A stretch of DNA of 29,954 nt, taken from assembly GCA_036394315.1 (NCBI GenBank), contig DASWFI010000150.1, positions 1-29,954 on the forward strand. The letters run 5' to 3'. This DNA comes from DASWFI01 sp036394315 (lineage in GTDB: Bacteria > Patescibacteriota > Doudnabacteria > UBA920 > O2-02-FULL-48-8). The notes beneath the pieces were generated by a model. The model was not told the DNA's origin, made no database searches, and saw nothing but the letters and a program-made list of their open reading frames with translations. A program made the position numbers and the translations under genes. Below, piece by piece: positions 1-7,543 of the stretch (its first letter is position 1; the number at the start of each line of letters is the position of its first letter).

Positions 1-2
1 CC

Positions 3-248
3 GGCAAGCCCTCCATAGAACGGGCCGGACATTTAAATGATGTAAAGGTGAATATGCTTTTTTTACAAGGCACAAAAGATGAATTGGCTTCATGGGACTT
101 AATAGAATCGGTGTGTTCATCACTTCCAAAAGCCAGACTGGTGAAGATAGAAGGAGCTAATCATATGTTTAAAGCCGGCAAACAGGATACAATGCCTTTG
201 CTCGTTCATGCAACAAGAGATTGGATAGAGAAAATAATAAAAAAATGA
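3..248 (+). CDS. Alpha/beta hydrolase, KANL3/Tex30-like, 3' end only
   Basis: This is the C-terminal end of a gene whose start lies before the window. The reading frame is open from base 3, so the GTG at 48 is not the likely start. Residues around LFLQGTKDELA match the strand and loop that carry the catalytic Asp of the KANL3/Tex30 branch of alpha/beta hydrolases (dienelactone-hydrolase-like), and EGANHMF carries the catalytic His. The nucleophile Ser would be upstream, outside the window. There is no signal in the visible part, so it is probably a cytoplasmic esterase or hydrolase of unknown substrate. It converges with the minus-strand ATPase gene and shows no link to the defence genes, so it may be the chromosomal flank of the accessory region. 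The family assignment is fairly good; the substrate is unknown. Confidence 0.75.
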   Translation, partial: GKPSIERAGHLNDVKVNMLFLQGTKDELASWDLIESVCSSLPKARLVKIEGANHMFKAGKQDTMPLLVHATRDWIEKIIKK

Positions 249-552
249 TCGCACCTGTTTTCATGGCATCCCGGGTCGTCATGCGGTCTAGGTGACCCGG
301 ATTGGATTACTTTCGGCTGCTGAGATTCAGGAGGGTAATTACTTTGTCGATCAGTTTGTCGATCTATGATGAAGAACTGGGGGATTTCTTACCGGTTTCT
401 ACTCAGGTAAATCTGTCTTTACGAAGGTAATAATAATTTAGATTATTATGTTTGTCATTTATTTTCAGCAGATCTTTTCTGTCACATTTTTATCAAATTT
501 TTGTCACGTTTTTGTATCATTTTTGTGACATTTTTTTGATCATTCATCCAGG
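249..552. other. Intergenic region between convergent genes, with a hairpin and half of a phased repeat array
   Basis: No gene was seen here. A 7-bp inverted repeat (CCGGGTC at 271-277 and GACCCGG at 294-300) lies 23 bases past the hydrolase stop. It has no following T run, so it is only a weak terminator candidate. TTTGTCGATC occurs twice at about 343 and 355. Bases 480-530 carry TGTCAC/GTGACA motifs that are described separately. Confidence 0.5.
480..533. repeat. Partial phased TGTCAC/GTGACA array (copy A)
   Basis: TGTCAC starts at 480 and 502 and GTGACA starts at 525, giving spacings of 22 and 23. Bases 501-533 match bases 15037-15069 at 31 of 33 positions, and the spacing pattern is the same there. 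Two helical turns between half-sites suggests a multi-site binding region or an interspersed repeat. Here it lies beyond the 3' end of the ATPase gene. Confidence 0.6.
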
Positions 553-645
553 CTAATTCTCCGCCAAGTAGGGAGATCCCAAATTAGGTTTTGCACCCAG
601 TCTACCGGACTTATATGCGTTGATTAGACTGGCGTCCTTTCGTAC
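553..645 (-). pseudogene. Displaced C-terminal codons of the AAA15 ATPase (-1 frame)
   Basis: In the frame one base back from the main ATPase frame, the minus strand encodes VRKDASLINAYKSGRLGAKP and nine further residues, with a stop at 553-555. This is the usual C-terminus of AAA15/OLD-like ATPases: an Arg-rich segment, then a Tyr, then a GRxGAxP-type end. The main frame instead runs into TSYERTPV and stops at 624. A single lost base near 643-650 explains both. No slippery heptamer is visible there, so mutation or a sequencing error is more likely than programmed frameshifting. Confidence 0.7.
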
Positions 646-1805
646 GACGTACTGTCAAAATCTGCAGCGGAATAAACATTTACGGCACCATTATTTTCCT
701 TTTCGCAAAACCATAAGGCATCTTTCCGAATAAAATCCAGGTGCTCCATTAACGCAACGTTGTGCGTTGTAATAAGCATTTGTGAAGCTGAAGCATTCAT
801 TAAAAACATTTGAAGGAAAAACTTCATCAAGTCAGGATGTAGTGAAGTTTCCAAATCGTCAATGCAAAGCATGCACTGCCCATGAATAAGTTCATATAAT
901 GGCCCGCCAAGTCCGAAATAGCGTATCATACCATTGCCTTCTTTCAGAATGGGTACTATATATTTTTTACCGTCCCCTATATCATGCACAAAGTCAATCT
1001 TTCGAGGGTCGGGGCCTCCATATTTTGTTTCATCTGACGGCAGACCGATTCGGTTAGCAAAACCCTGAACATTAACTTCTTTAATCTGCTTATCTGCTTT
1101 ATTTAAATAGCTATTAATCCATTTATTGACTCCCGGGTTCGTTTCAATCTGTGAAGCCGTTAGTTCCGTTAAACCCATGGTAGAGGTTACCATTCCCAGC
1201 AAGAAAGTACTGAACCACTTATTAAGTTTCTCCAATTCCGGAATATCTACATTCGTTTTGGCATACGCCCCAAATACAGTGTTGTTATGTAATGTATTAC
1301 TTTCTAATAAATCTTTTTCCCTGACCGGGATTTTGATCTTGCTGCCAAATTGTATTTTAGTTAATCGCTTTTCAGCATTGGTTATCCTGGAATACAATTC
1401 CGTTGGTTTAGCGCTGTGATAAAACACCATCTTTTCATTCAGAATGGAATGCTTGGCAAAATTCAATTCGTAGATATAGCGGATTCCGTCCGCATAAAAT
1501 GCCATTTCAAAAAAGGAAGGTTCTGTATAAGGCGCTTCGCAGAATAGAAAAGGTTCATAATTCAATTCTCCTGTTTTGTTATTAATGGGGTTTAATAACA
1601 GGTTTCTCAAAAATTCAAAGGCCTTCAGCACTGTAGTTTTACCTGAACCATTCGCACCATAGATATAAGCAAGTTTCAGTAATTTTCTTCCGTCAGGCAT
1701 TCCTACCTCGTAAGCATCCGGCTCCATTTGCTCCACCGCTTCAAAATTGATTTCTATCTCATTTTTGATTGGGCCAAAATTCCTTATTTTAAGGTATTGG
1801 ATCAT
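624..1805 (-). CDS. AAA15/OLD-like ATPase (AbiL/RloA-type ATP-binding protein), 3' frameshifted
   Basis: This is a cytoplasmic ABC-type ATPase of the AAA_15/AAA_21 group, which is common in abortive-infection and other anti-phage loci. The N-terminus starts with the usual strand and FGPI motif (residues 9-13). Walker A is GANGSGKT at 50-57. A signature-like EGNG lies at about 289-292. Walker B is at 311-319 as CMLCIDDLE, so the usual catalytic Glu is Asp. The H-loop is TTHN at 346-349. The main frame gives 393 residues and ends abnormally; restoring one base would extend it by about 28 residues to 553. No nuclease partner such as RloB or an OLD TOPRIM domain lies next to it, because 1806-2572 is gene-poor. 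It may act alone, or it may be a remnant. The family call is firm; whether it is functional is uncertain. Confidence 0.85.
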   Translation of the reverse strand: MIQYLKIRNFGPIKNEIEINFEAVEQMEPDAYEVGMPDGRKLLKLAYIYGANGSGKTTVLKAFEFLRNLLLNPINNKTGELNYEPFLFCEAPYTEPSFFEMAFYADGIRYIYELNFAKHSILNEKMVFYHSAKPTELYSRITNAEKRLTKIQFGSKIKIPVREKDLLESNTLHNNTVFGAYAKTNVDIPELEKLNKWFSTFLLGMVTSTMGLTELTASQIETNPGVNKWINSYLNKADKQIKEVNVQGFANRIGLPSDETKYGGPDPRKIDFVHDIGDGKKYIVPILKEGNGMIRYFGLGGPLYELIHGQCMLCIDDLETSLHPDLMKFFLQMFLMNASASQMLITTHNVALMEHLDFIRKDALWFCEKENNGAVNVYSAADFDSTSYERTPV

Positions 1806-2572
1806 TATTTATAATCAATTTGAAAATTATATACAATTTTGAATAAAATAATACCATTTTTGCCTATTATTAGTGCCTTTCCTGTTATGCCAAAAGAAAC
1901 TTTTTTACTCTGCCGCGCAATAATTTTGCAACCATTTGACTATCAGGTTTTTAACTATAGCCGAAGCTCTACCGAAAAAATTCTGCAGGTCACTGCCCTT
2001 TTTCAAGAGGAGCAGCACTAATGCTATAGCCACCATTACCCAAATAATAGGTTTTCATTCTGTCTCTCTTTTTTATTCATTTTTGAATATTCTTAGCTTA
2101 AAACTATGGAAACAATAATAAAGATCCCAGTGCGGGCAGGACCAGTAATAATACTTTCAGGATCACAAGGATGATCTCCAGCCAAGAGACATCGTTCAGG
2201 GTGCGAACGGTATGCAAGTTCCGGGAACAGGTAGTATCGGTCCCTTTCTTTCCTTTTTCGGAACCCTAGAAATTGGCCACTTTTGCTGCAGCAATCGATT
2301 CGACTGTATCGTTGCCGGGAAAGGGAAGAGAATCCAGGAAAAGCGGATGCCGTCATAGATAAGGATGGGATCGGACCGTCTGGTGGCGGTCCAGGTACCT
2401 TTCCCATGAATGGTGCCGTTCGAATCCCCGCCCGAACAGAGAATGCGCCACATCCCAAAGCTTATCCCCCTTCTACAAAATAGAACCTTCCCCTGGATAT
2501 GCCAGGTGCCGGCTATCATGTGGCAAATTGTCAGTAAAAAGCATAGGAGTGCCTTTTAATAAAAATCCGAAA
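1806..2572. other. Gene-poor stretch
   Basis: This lies between the start of the ATPase gene and the end of the secreted barrel-like gene, both on the minus strand. The first 60 bases are very AT-rich and probably hold the ATPase promoter; I could not fix a convincing -33/-7 pair. The rest has no intact gene. A possible decayed minus-strand gene is listed at 2104-2519. Confidence 0.5.
2104..2519 (-). pseudogene. Possible decayed small gene with a hydrophobic C-terminal helix
   Basis: On the minus strand from 2519 one frame begins MIAGTWHIQGKVLF and later has GTIHGKGTWT, a G-T-W repeat pattern reminiscent of lipocalin-like lipoproteins. Another frame continues with NDTVESIAAAKVANF and a stop. 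After that stop the same frame reads to a second stop at 2104-2106 and encodes a Leu-rich membrane-helix-like tail (SWLEIILVILKVLLLVLPAL). At least one frameshift and one in-frame stop are needed to join the parts. The Leu-rich tail could also be a separate 37-codon ORF with a TTG start at 2215-2217. Chance coding is a real alternative. Confidence 0.2.
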
Positions 2573-4498
2573 TCAATTTTTACGTGTATCCAGGTTAAAG
2601 AAAGGAATATCGACCACCAGGTTGACACCAAAACGGAAATAATAATTTTTGTCGACATTGATACTTTGTGCGCTGATCGATCGCAGTTGAGGGCCCAACT
2701 GGCCTCCGACTCCTAAAGAGAGAGGACATTTGGAAAAACCCCAATAGAGAAAGAGCCCCGGCGCTATGATATTTTGCAAGGTGACCTGCGATGAATAGCT
2801 GCTGCTATCATTCTGTGTCCTATACGCGGCAAGAGCGCCTACATCTATCAGCGGAACAAAAACGGTGAAGCTGTTGCCTTTATTTTTCTTGCCTATCTTC
2901 CCCCAGCTCATGGCTAAACCAACGGGTGCAGAGAGCCCATAAGAGAAGGAACTTCGTTGTGTCTTGAGAGCCGGAAGATATTCACTGCCGAAATACCCAC
3001 CCAGATAGCCATTGATCGATAAGTTGAACCGGGATGTTCTTTTGATGGAATAGCTGCCGGCAGGTAAGGCCACCGCCTCCAGGGCGTTTTTGACATCATC
3101 CGAGTTTTTGGCACTTACGACATTGGCCGCAAAAGAGTAGTACTTGACAAAATTTTTGAGAACCTCTGTCAGCTTGGGATCCTTGTTGCCAATTATTACC
3201 ACCATTTCATTCAGGGTTCCTACGACAGCCGCATTATAGTTTTTGACGGCGATATCATGGGCAATGTCCAGCGCCTTACTGCTATAGGAGAATATACTAT
3301 CGAGATTCTTGGGAAAACTGAGGGAAGGGTCGATAGATTTGATATTTGTAGCCGCAGCCAGAAACTGGTTGGCGGATTCAAAAATAGCCGCCCAATATGT
3401 AGAAAAATCCTTTTCTCCTTTTCGTTTGGCCGTCAGCAGATTATTGATTGCGGTATCCACCTGCATACTTTGACTGACCAGAGAGCCCATATAGTTCAGG
3501 AGGCCGGTTCGATCTGTCTGGAGCGATGAAAATACCGCGTTTTGGAGGTAGGGCAGACCGGCATTTTTTATCTGCTGGTACATCAACCCGAGATAGATCT
3601 GCCCTGCGACTGATCCTCCGGTCCACAGATTTTGAAAATCGGACAGCGACACGTAGCTCTTGCCATTGCTGTTATTCCGGATACTATAACTGAGGATATT
3701 GAATAGTTGCAAGGCATTCCTGAACTTGTCATCAGGATAACTGCCCAAGATGTATTTCCCTGCTACGGTTTGGAATACGTCGGGCACTTTTTGATTGGTG
3801 ACAAAACCATTGGCGATTGCCACTGCGGCGAGGAAGACTTTTCCCTGCGGTTTATCGAATACAGCCTGGATCTTATCCGCCAGATCATTATTCTTATAGT
3901 GAACCGTATCTGTATGCAACGAATCATTCAAGTTGATGATATTGCCCAGGAGATTGGTAAGGTCCTTATCGAAGGCCTCTCTAAGCGTGTTGAGAATGTT
4001 TGAGAATTCCGCCGATTCTACATTCTTCATCAGGGTCACTGTATTGGGAAACAGCACATTCAATTCATAATATTTGGTGTCGACAGCATTCTGGAACTTC
4101 TGGATGAAAGCGATGAACAATTCTTCCTTTGCCCTTTCCACCAGAAATTTGGCTACTCCATCCGCGAAGTTGGTAACATTGAGGCTGCTTGCCTGTCCGA
4201 GTGCCGAACCGACAAGGGTTGCTCCCTGAGCACCTCCGTCCAGATAGAGCGGTTTAAGGAAGGGATTCAATTTTACGATAGCATCAATTGAATCCAGGAT
4301 CTTAATAGTGTCCGTTTTAAAATAGTAATTGATCAAGTCTCTGTCGAACGATCCAGTGGGGAATTTTCCTCCATTTTTATCGCAGTACGCCTTAAGAAAG
4401 AGAGCATCGTAATAGGGGACACGTAGCGAGGTAGATTGGGCCTGTAGGAAGCTAACATTCAGGCATAATGTCAGAACAAGGAGTAATTTTCCGGTCAT
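2573..4498 (-). CDS. Secreted protein with a C-terminal outer-membrane beta-barrel-like region
   Basis: The start is taken at the ATG at 4498, which puts the signal peptide MTGKLLLVLTLCLNVSFLQAQ at the N-terminus. An upstream in-frame ATG at 4537 would add 13 hydrophilic residues and overlap the protease gene. The product is 641 residues. The first 490 or so look mostly helical. The last 150 or so alternate short strands rich in Gly and aromatics (FNLSINGYLGGYFG, FGVNLVVDIPFF), as in small Bacteroidota outer-membrane barrels. It is the last gene of the minus-strand operon, 4 bases after the subtilisin stop, so it is probably made together with the protease. Its function is unknown. I infer an envelope location and a role as substrate, target or exit route for the protease system. 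Confidence 0.65.
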   Translation of the reverse strand: MTGKLLLVLTLCLNVSFLQAQSTSLRVPYYDALFLKAYCDKNGGKFPTGSFDRDLINYYFKTDTIKILDSIDAIVKLNPFLKPLYLDGGAQGATLVGSALGQASSLNVTNFADGVAKFLVERAKEELFIAFIQKFQNAVDTKYYELNVLFPNTVTLMKNVESAEFSNILNTLREAFDKDLTNLLGNIINLNDSLHTDTVHYKNNDLADKIQAVFDKPQGKVFLAAVAIANGFVTNQKVPDVFQTVAGKYILGSYPDDKFRNALQLFNILSYSIRNNSNGKSYVSLSDFQNLWTGGSVAGQIYLGLMYQQIKNAGLPYLQNAVFSSLQTDRTGLLNYMGSLVSQSMQVDTAINNLLTAKRKGEKDFSTYWAAIFESANQFLAAATNIKSIDPSLSFPKNLDSIFSYSSKALDIAHDIAVKNYNAAVVGTLNEMVVIIGNKDPKLTEVLKNFVKYYSFAANVVSAKNSDDVKNALEAVALPAGSYSIKRTSRFNLSINGYLGGYFGSEYLPALKTQRSSFSYGLSAPVGLAMSWGKIGKKNKGNSFTVFVPLIDVGALAAYRTQNDSSSYSSQVTLQNIIAPGLFLYWGFSKCPLSLGVGGQLGPQLRSISAQSINVDKNYYFRFGVNLVVDIPFFNLDTRKN

Positions 4499-4502
4499 AA
4501 AT

Positions 4503-5624
4503 TTACGATTTAAAGAATTGTAATAATAGGTCTCCATCTAGCACGGAGAGAGTAGCACTGTCTTTACCAATGGTACATCGCTGTTGTCTGGAAGCATTAG
4601 TAAGGGTATCCAAAATTTGCTTATAGGTGAATGCACCCTTAATTTTTTGAATGATCAAGGCTACAATGCCGGCTACGATAGCATTGGACTGACTGGTGCC
4701 GGCTTCATGAGCGCTGTCAAAATCAATGCCATAGGAAAGGATATTTGCCCCTTCCGTGGATACTTGCAGGAAAGGGTTGATGAATGGGATAACTGCATCC
4801 TGAACGGGGATGGATCCGATTGCAATCGTATTTTGCAGACAGGCCGGATATCTGAGTGAAGGGTCATTTAAGTTCGAAGCATCGCCGATAGAACAAACGA
4901 CAATCTTTTTCTGCGAGATGGCATTATCGATGGCTGTCTGTATGTTTTGGATGATAGTCGGATCCGGGATCTTATTTCCCCAGCTGATCGAGATGATCTG
5001 AATCTCGTCCTGCTTAGCGCACCAGTTGATCACATCAACATATCTGGAAACATCCGTATCGTTGTCGAAAAATTTTTGTTCCGCTATTTTACAGATATAC
5101 AGATTACAATCCGGGGCAACCCCGATAAAATTACCGTTCCTGTTCTTCGCTCCGATCAGCCCGGCACAATTGGTTCCGTGGCCATTACCGTCCAGCAGGG
5201 AGACGCTTGGTGCATAGGTATACTGCTTATTCTGGCTATAAGGTAGGTCGGAATTATTAAAGACGATGCCTGTATCGACGACGGCTACTCCCACCCCCTG
5301 GCCGGTGGCGATCTGCCATATCTGGGGCAGGTTCAGGCTGGTCATCCAACCCTGGAAATTGGCGGGAGCGGGAGGGGTGATTACCGAAGACGGGGCCGGA
5401 GTAGGCGTCGAAGCATCGGCAGCCAACATCGTCAGTCCTCCTCCCCAATAGTAGTATCCGTCCTGGTCCTGCATCCAGGTCCCCAGACTGTTCGTGATCT
5501 GCCCCTGACTCTGGAATTGGAAGCCCTTCTGCACGGTCCCGGCCAGATTGGATTTATTGGAGAAGTCCTGGACAGGAGACTTTCTCTTATTTAGTTTGGT
5601 TGCTGTGACCTGGTAGGTAGCCAT
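4503..5624 (-). CDS. Subtilisin-like serine protease (S8) with an N-terminal SH3-like domain
   Basis: The product is a 373-residue peptidase of family S8. Residues 1-65 form an SH3-like domain, with GTVQKGF at 29-35 and W50...DGYYYW. A Pro/Ala/Thr-rich linker follows at about 71-90. The catalytic triad is visible: Asp117 in VVDTG, His149 in GNGHGTNCAG and Ser311 in GTSQSN. The oxyanion-hole position, normally Asn in a GN pair, reads Gly-Asp (D248 in VVCSIGDAS); the only precedent I know is prohormone convertase 2. There is no signal peptide, so the enzyme is probably cytoplasmic and has no classical propeptide. It sits between a lone SH3-like gene (37-base gap upstream) and the secreted barrel-like gene (4-base gap downstream). 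The likely role is a regulated proteolytic effector; the target is unknown. Confidence 0.88.
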   Translation of the reverse strand: MATYQVTATKLNKRKSPVQDFSNKSNLAGTVQKGFQFQSQGQITNSLGTWMQDQDGYYYWGGGLTMLAADASTPTPAPSSVITPPAPANFQGWMTSLNLPQIWQIATGQGVGVAVVDTGIVFNNSDLPYSQNKQYTYAPSVSLLDGNGHGTNCAGLIGAKNRNGNFIGVAPDCNLYICKIAEQKFFDNDTDVSRYVDVINWCAKQDEIQIISISWGNKIPDPTIIQNIQTAIDNAISQKKIVVCSIGDASNLNDPSLRYPACLQNTIAIGSIPVQDAVIPFINPFLQVSTEGANILSYGIDFDSAHEAGTSQSNAIVAGIVALIIQKIKGAFTYKQILDTLTNASRQQRCTIGKDSATLSVLDGDLLLQFFKS

Positions 5625-5661
5625 GTATTATTCAGGATTTCGTAATGATGGTTTAAGAGAC

Positions 5662-5880
5662 TTAAGTAGGGTCTGCCTCTACGGCCAATCCCCCGCTCCA
5701 ATAGCAGTACCCATCTCTGTCCCGGTACCATTTCCCCAAGGTAGCCGTAGGGGCAAATTCCACCTCTTCGCCATAAAAGGTAAAACCTTTTTGTACGGTC
5801 CCTACGACATTATCTTCCTCGAAAGAAGCGGGAACCCATTTTCTTTTCTTTAATGCAGGTACTGTTACGATTAATCGCAT
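5662..5880 (-). CDS. Stand-alone SH3-like domain protein, paralogue of the protease N-terminus
   Basis: This is a 72-residue protein that is almost entirely one SH3-like domain. It shares GTVQKGF, then LGxWxxDxDGYxYWxGGL, with residues 1-65 of the downstream subtilisin, so the two are duplicates. It has no signal peptide or membrane helix. The start lies 2 bases after the stop of the membrane-protein gene, which indicates translational coupling. I infer that it competes with or bridges the protease SH3-like domain, as an adaptor or inhibitor. That is a guess from the duplication and operon position, not from any known homologue. Confidence 0.75.
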   Translation of the reverse strand: MRLIVTVPALKKRKWVPASFEEDNVVGTVQKGFTFYGEEVEFAPTATLGKWYRDRDGYCYWSGGLAVEADPT

Positions 5881-5882
5881 AA

Positions 5883-7364
5883 TTAACCGACGGCCTCCTC
5901 TCCGGATTTGGCTGTGTTGATGGTAATAGGCGCTGGTGTACTGACTGGCCGGCCGGTCCCGGTTTTTCCCGGGGTATCTCCTCCATCTTCCTTCTTCCCT
6001 GCGCCCCGGATCTGCATCAATTTGCTCAGCAAGTCGAACCAGAATGGTGCACCCAGAGAAATTCCGAAGGCTAAGATCAGCAAGCTGAGAAACTTATTAC
6101 CCAGCCATAATTGAGACCAGACATAGGCTCCTTTCAGACGGATATACTTATCGTCATAGAGTTGTTCCAGTGCCTTTCTATGCAGCGTATCTGCTGTCAT
6201 AGCCGGGGTCTTATTATGGAGGTCGGTTTCGATTTTGGACAACTCCTTCGCATATTCCTGGGAGACCCGGGCACTATCCACGCTGAGACCGAAATCCTTC
6301 CATCCACCGGTCAGGATACTCGTGGGGGTGATGGCGTCTTTGCTCAGGATAGCATTGGCTGCACCCGCTCTGTCCTGGTATTCTTTGAAAAGTTTATCCA
6401 GGTCACCTTGTTGTTTTTTGTCGACGGCCTGTTGAACACGAGGATCGTTTTTAAAATTATCAAGGCTCTTTCCGGCCAGCTGCACCATCTGGTCCCTGGC
6501 ATCCTTATCCCTGGAAAGTATTTTGGCGGTTTGGAGAACATCTACATTGAAGAGTACGGCGGTCATAAGGCCAAGGCCAAAGAGGATGAATTGAGCCTGT
6601 CGTTTATACCAGCCAGATACCCTGTTCATGCTGTACTCAAACCAATCTTCCAACCCTTTCCGAAAATCATCCATATTAAAGAAGCTCTCGCGCAGATGCA
6701 CCTGGAGAATCTTCAAGGTGTCAAGGTCGATTATAAAGAGTTTTGTAGTTCCTGGAGTAATATAGCTGGGTATACTTCCAGTAAGGGTTCTGGCTGGCGT
6801 TTCCTCCTGGTATTTTCGCGCGTAGAATTCCAGTACTTCCTTTATTTTTAGGATATCTGACAAGGCGTTGAGCTTGTTCACCTGGTCAGCCACGGTGTCC
6901 ATGTCCTTGCAAGTCGGTTTGTCGATCTTACAGTAGTAGAGCGCGATAAACTCCAACTTGTCCCGGAATTCCCCCTTGAGGATATCGATGAGAACCGTGG
7001 AAAAATTGTCTTTGGGGATATAGGAGGGGGTGGGGTAGATCCGGCTGGATCCATAGTTCCGGATCAGCGGATGATCGAAAAACTTATCACCCAGGTTTTT
7101 TTTCCACTCTTTTTTCGCGGGCCAGAACCCTATTCTATAAATGATCTCCTTTAAAAAGTTCAGAATTCCCAAGAGGATACTCTTCCATCGGATGTCATTC
7201 GACGTATTGGAGAGCATTCCGACGGCGATTCCCTGCTTCAGCATACCCGACCGGAGGCCGAAGCTCGTTGCAATGGCTTCTTTAACCGAAGTGGCCATCA
7301 AACTATAGATCAGGAAGATATAAGTCAGGCCAATGACTACGTCCAGTAGGGGTGAACCAAACAT
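5883..7364 (-). CDS. Membrane protein of an uncharacterised family (GWYKRQ...GAPFWFD)
   Basis: The product is 493 residues, the first gene of the minus-strand operon. Hydrophobic helices lie at about 6-26, 257-275 and 424-446, with a weaker one at 62-78. Between them are a helical soluble region (about 90-250) and a charged helical region (about 280-410). Recognisable local motifs are SGWYKRQAQ before the second clear helix and GAPFWFDLLSKLMQIRGAG at the end of the last. I recall this pair from an uncharacterised but widespread membrane family; I cannot name it. The C-terminus is a Gly/Pro/Thr-rich tail. It is followed after 2 bases by the SH3-like gene, so it is the probable membrane partner or anchor of the protease cassette. 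Confidence 0.7.
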   Translation of the reverse strand: MFGSPLLDVVIGLTYIFLIYSLMATSVKEAIATSFGLRSGMLKQGIAVGMLSNTSNDIRWKSILLGILNFLKEIIYRIGFWPAKKEWKKNLGDKFFDHPLIRNYGSSRIYPTPSYIPKDNFSTVLIDILKGEFRDKLEFIALYYCKIDKPTCKDMDTVADQVNKLNALSDILKIKEVLEFYARKYQEETPARTLTGSIPSYITPGTTKLFIIDLDTLKILQVHLRESFFNMDDFRKGLEDWFEYSMNRVSGWYKRQAQFILFGLGLMTAVLFNVDVLQTAKILSRDKDARDQMVQLAGKSLDNFKNDPRVQQAVDKKQQGDLDKLFKEYQDRAGAANAILSKDAITPTSILTGGWKDFGLSVDSARVSQEYAKELSKIETDLHNKTPAMTADTLHRKALEQLYDDKYIRLKGAYVWSQLWLGNKFLSLLILAFGISLGAPFWFDLLSKLMQIRGAGKKEDGGDTPGKTGTGRPVSTPAPITINTAKSGEEAVG

Positions 7365-7436
7365 ACAGCGCAGTTATGTTAAATGGTATAGAGTTTATCG
7401 CGATGAAAATAGGAAGACTTATCTGCGCTGCCTACC

Positions 7437-7517
7437 GTGAAAACACCCATATCGTTTACTTAAGGCCAAAAAGGGTGTTTTAACGGTGGTATGGACAAAA
7501 AATGACTTTTATCTTGG
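7437..7517 (+). promoter_or_regulatory. Inverted repeat plus promoter-like box (module copy 1)
   Basis: AAAACACCC (7439-7447) pairs with GGGTGTTTT (7473-7481), in the 179-base gap between divergent operons. AAAGGGTGTTTTAACGG at 7470-7486 recurs exactly at 22108-22124. Its last base lies 24 bases before TATCTTGG at 7510-7517, a 7 of 8 match to the Bacteroidota -7 box TAnnTTTG. The box lies 27 bases before the ATG at 7544. I infer that the repeat is an operator or activator site for the plus-strand gene and perhaps for both operons. Confidence 0.5.
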
Positions 7518-7543
7518 CTGTATCATCTTAAAATAAAACCGTC

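Noticed and set aside
271..300. Rho-independent terminator after the hydrolase gene
   Set aside because: The 7-bp stem is real, but the 16-base loop and lack of a T run make it a weak case; it is mentioned only within the intergenic entry.
2093..2458. 121-codon minus-strand frame starting MGCGAFSVRAG
   Set aside because: The residues are Pro/Arg/Ser-rich out-of-frame type, and another frame of the same strand looks more like protein. At most a remnant is present.
6111..6851. 246-codon open frame on the plus strand
   Set aside because: It lies opposite the membrane-protein gene, has no recognisable domain, and reads as the shadow of real coding on the minus strand.
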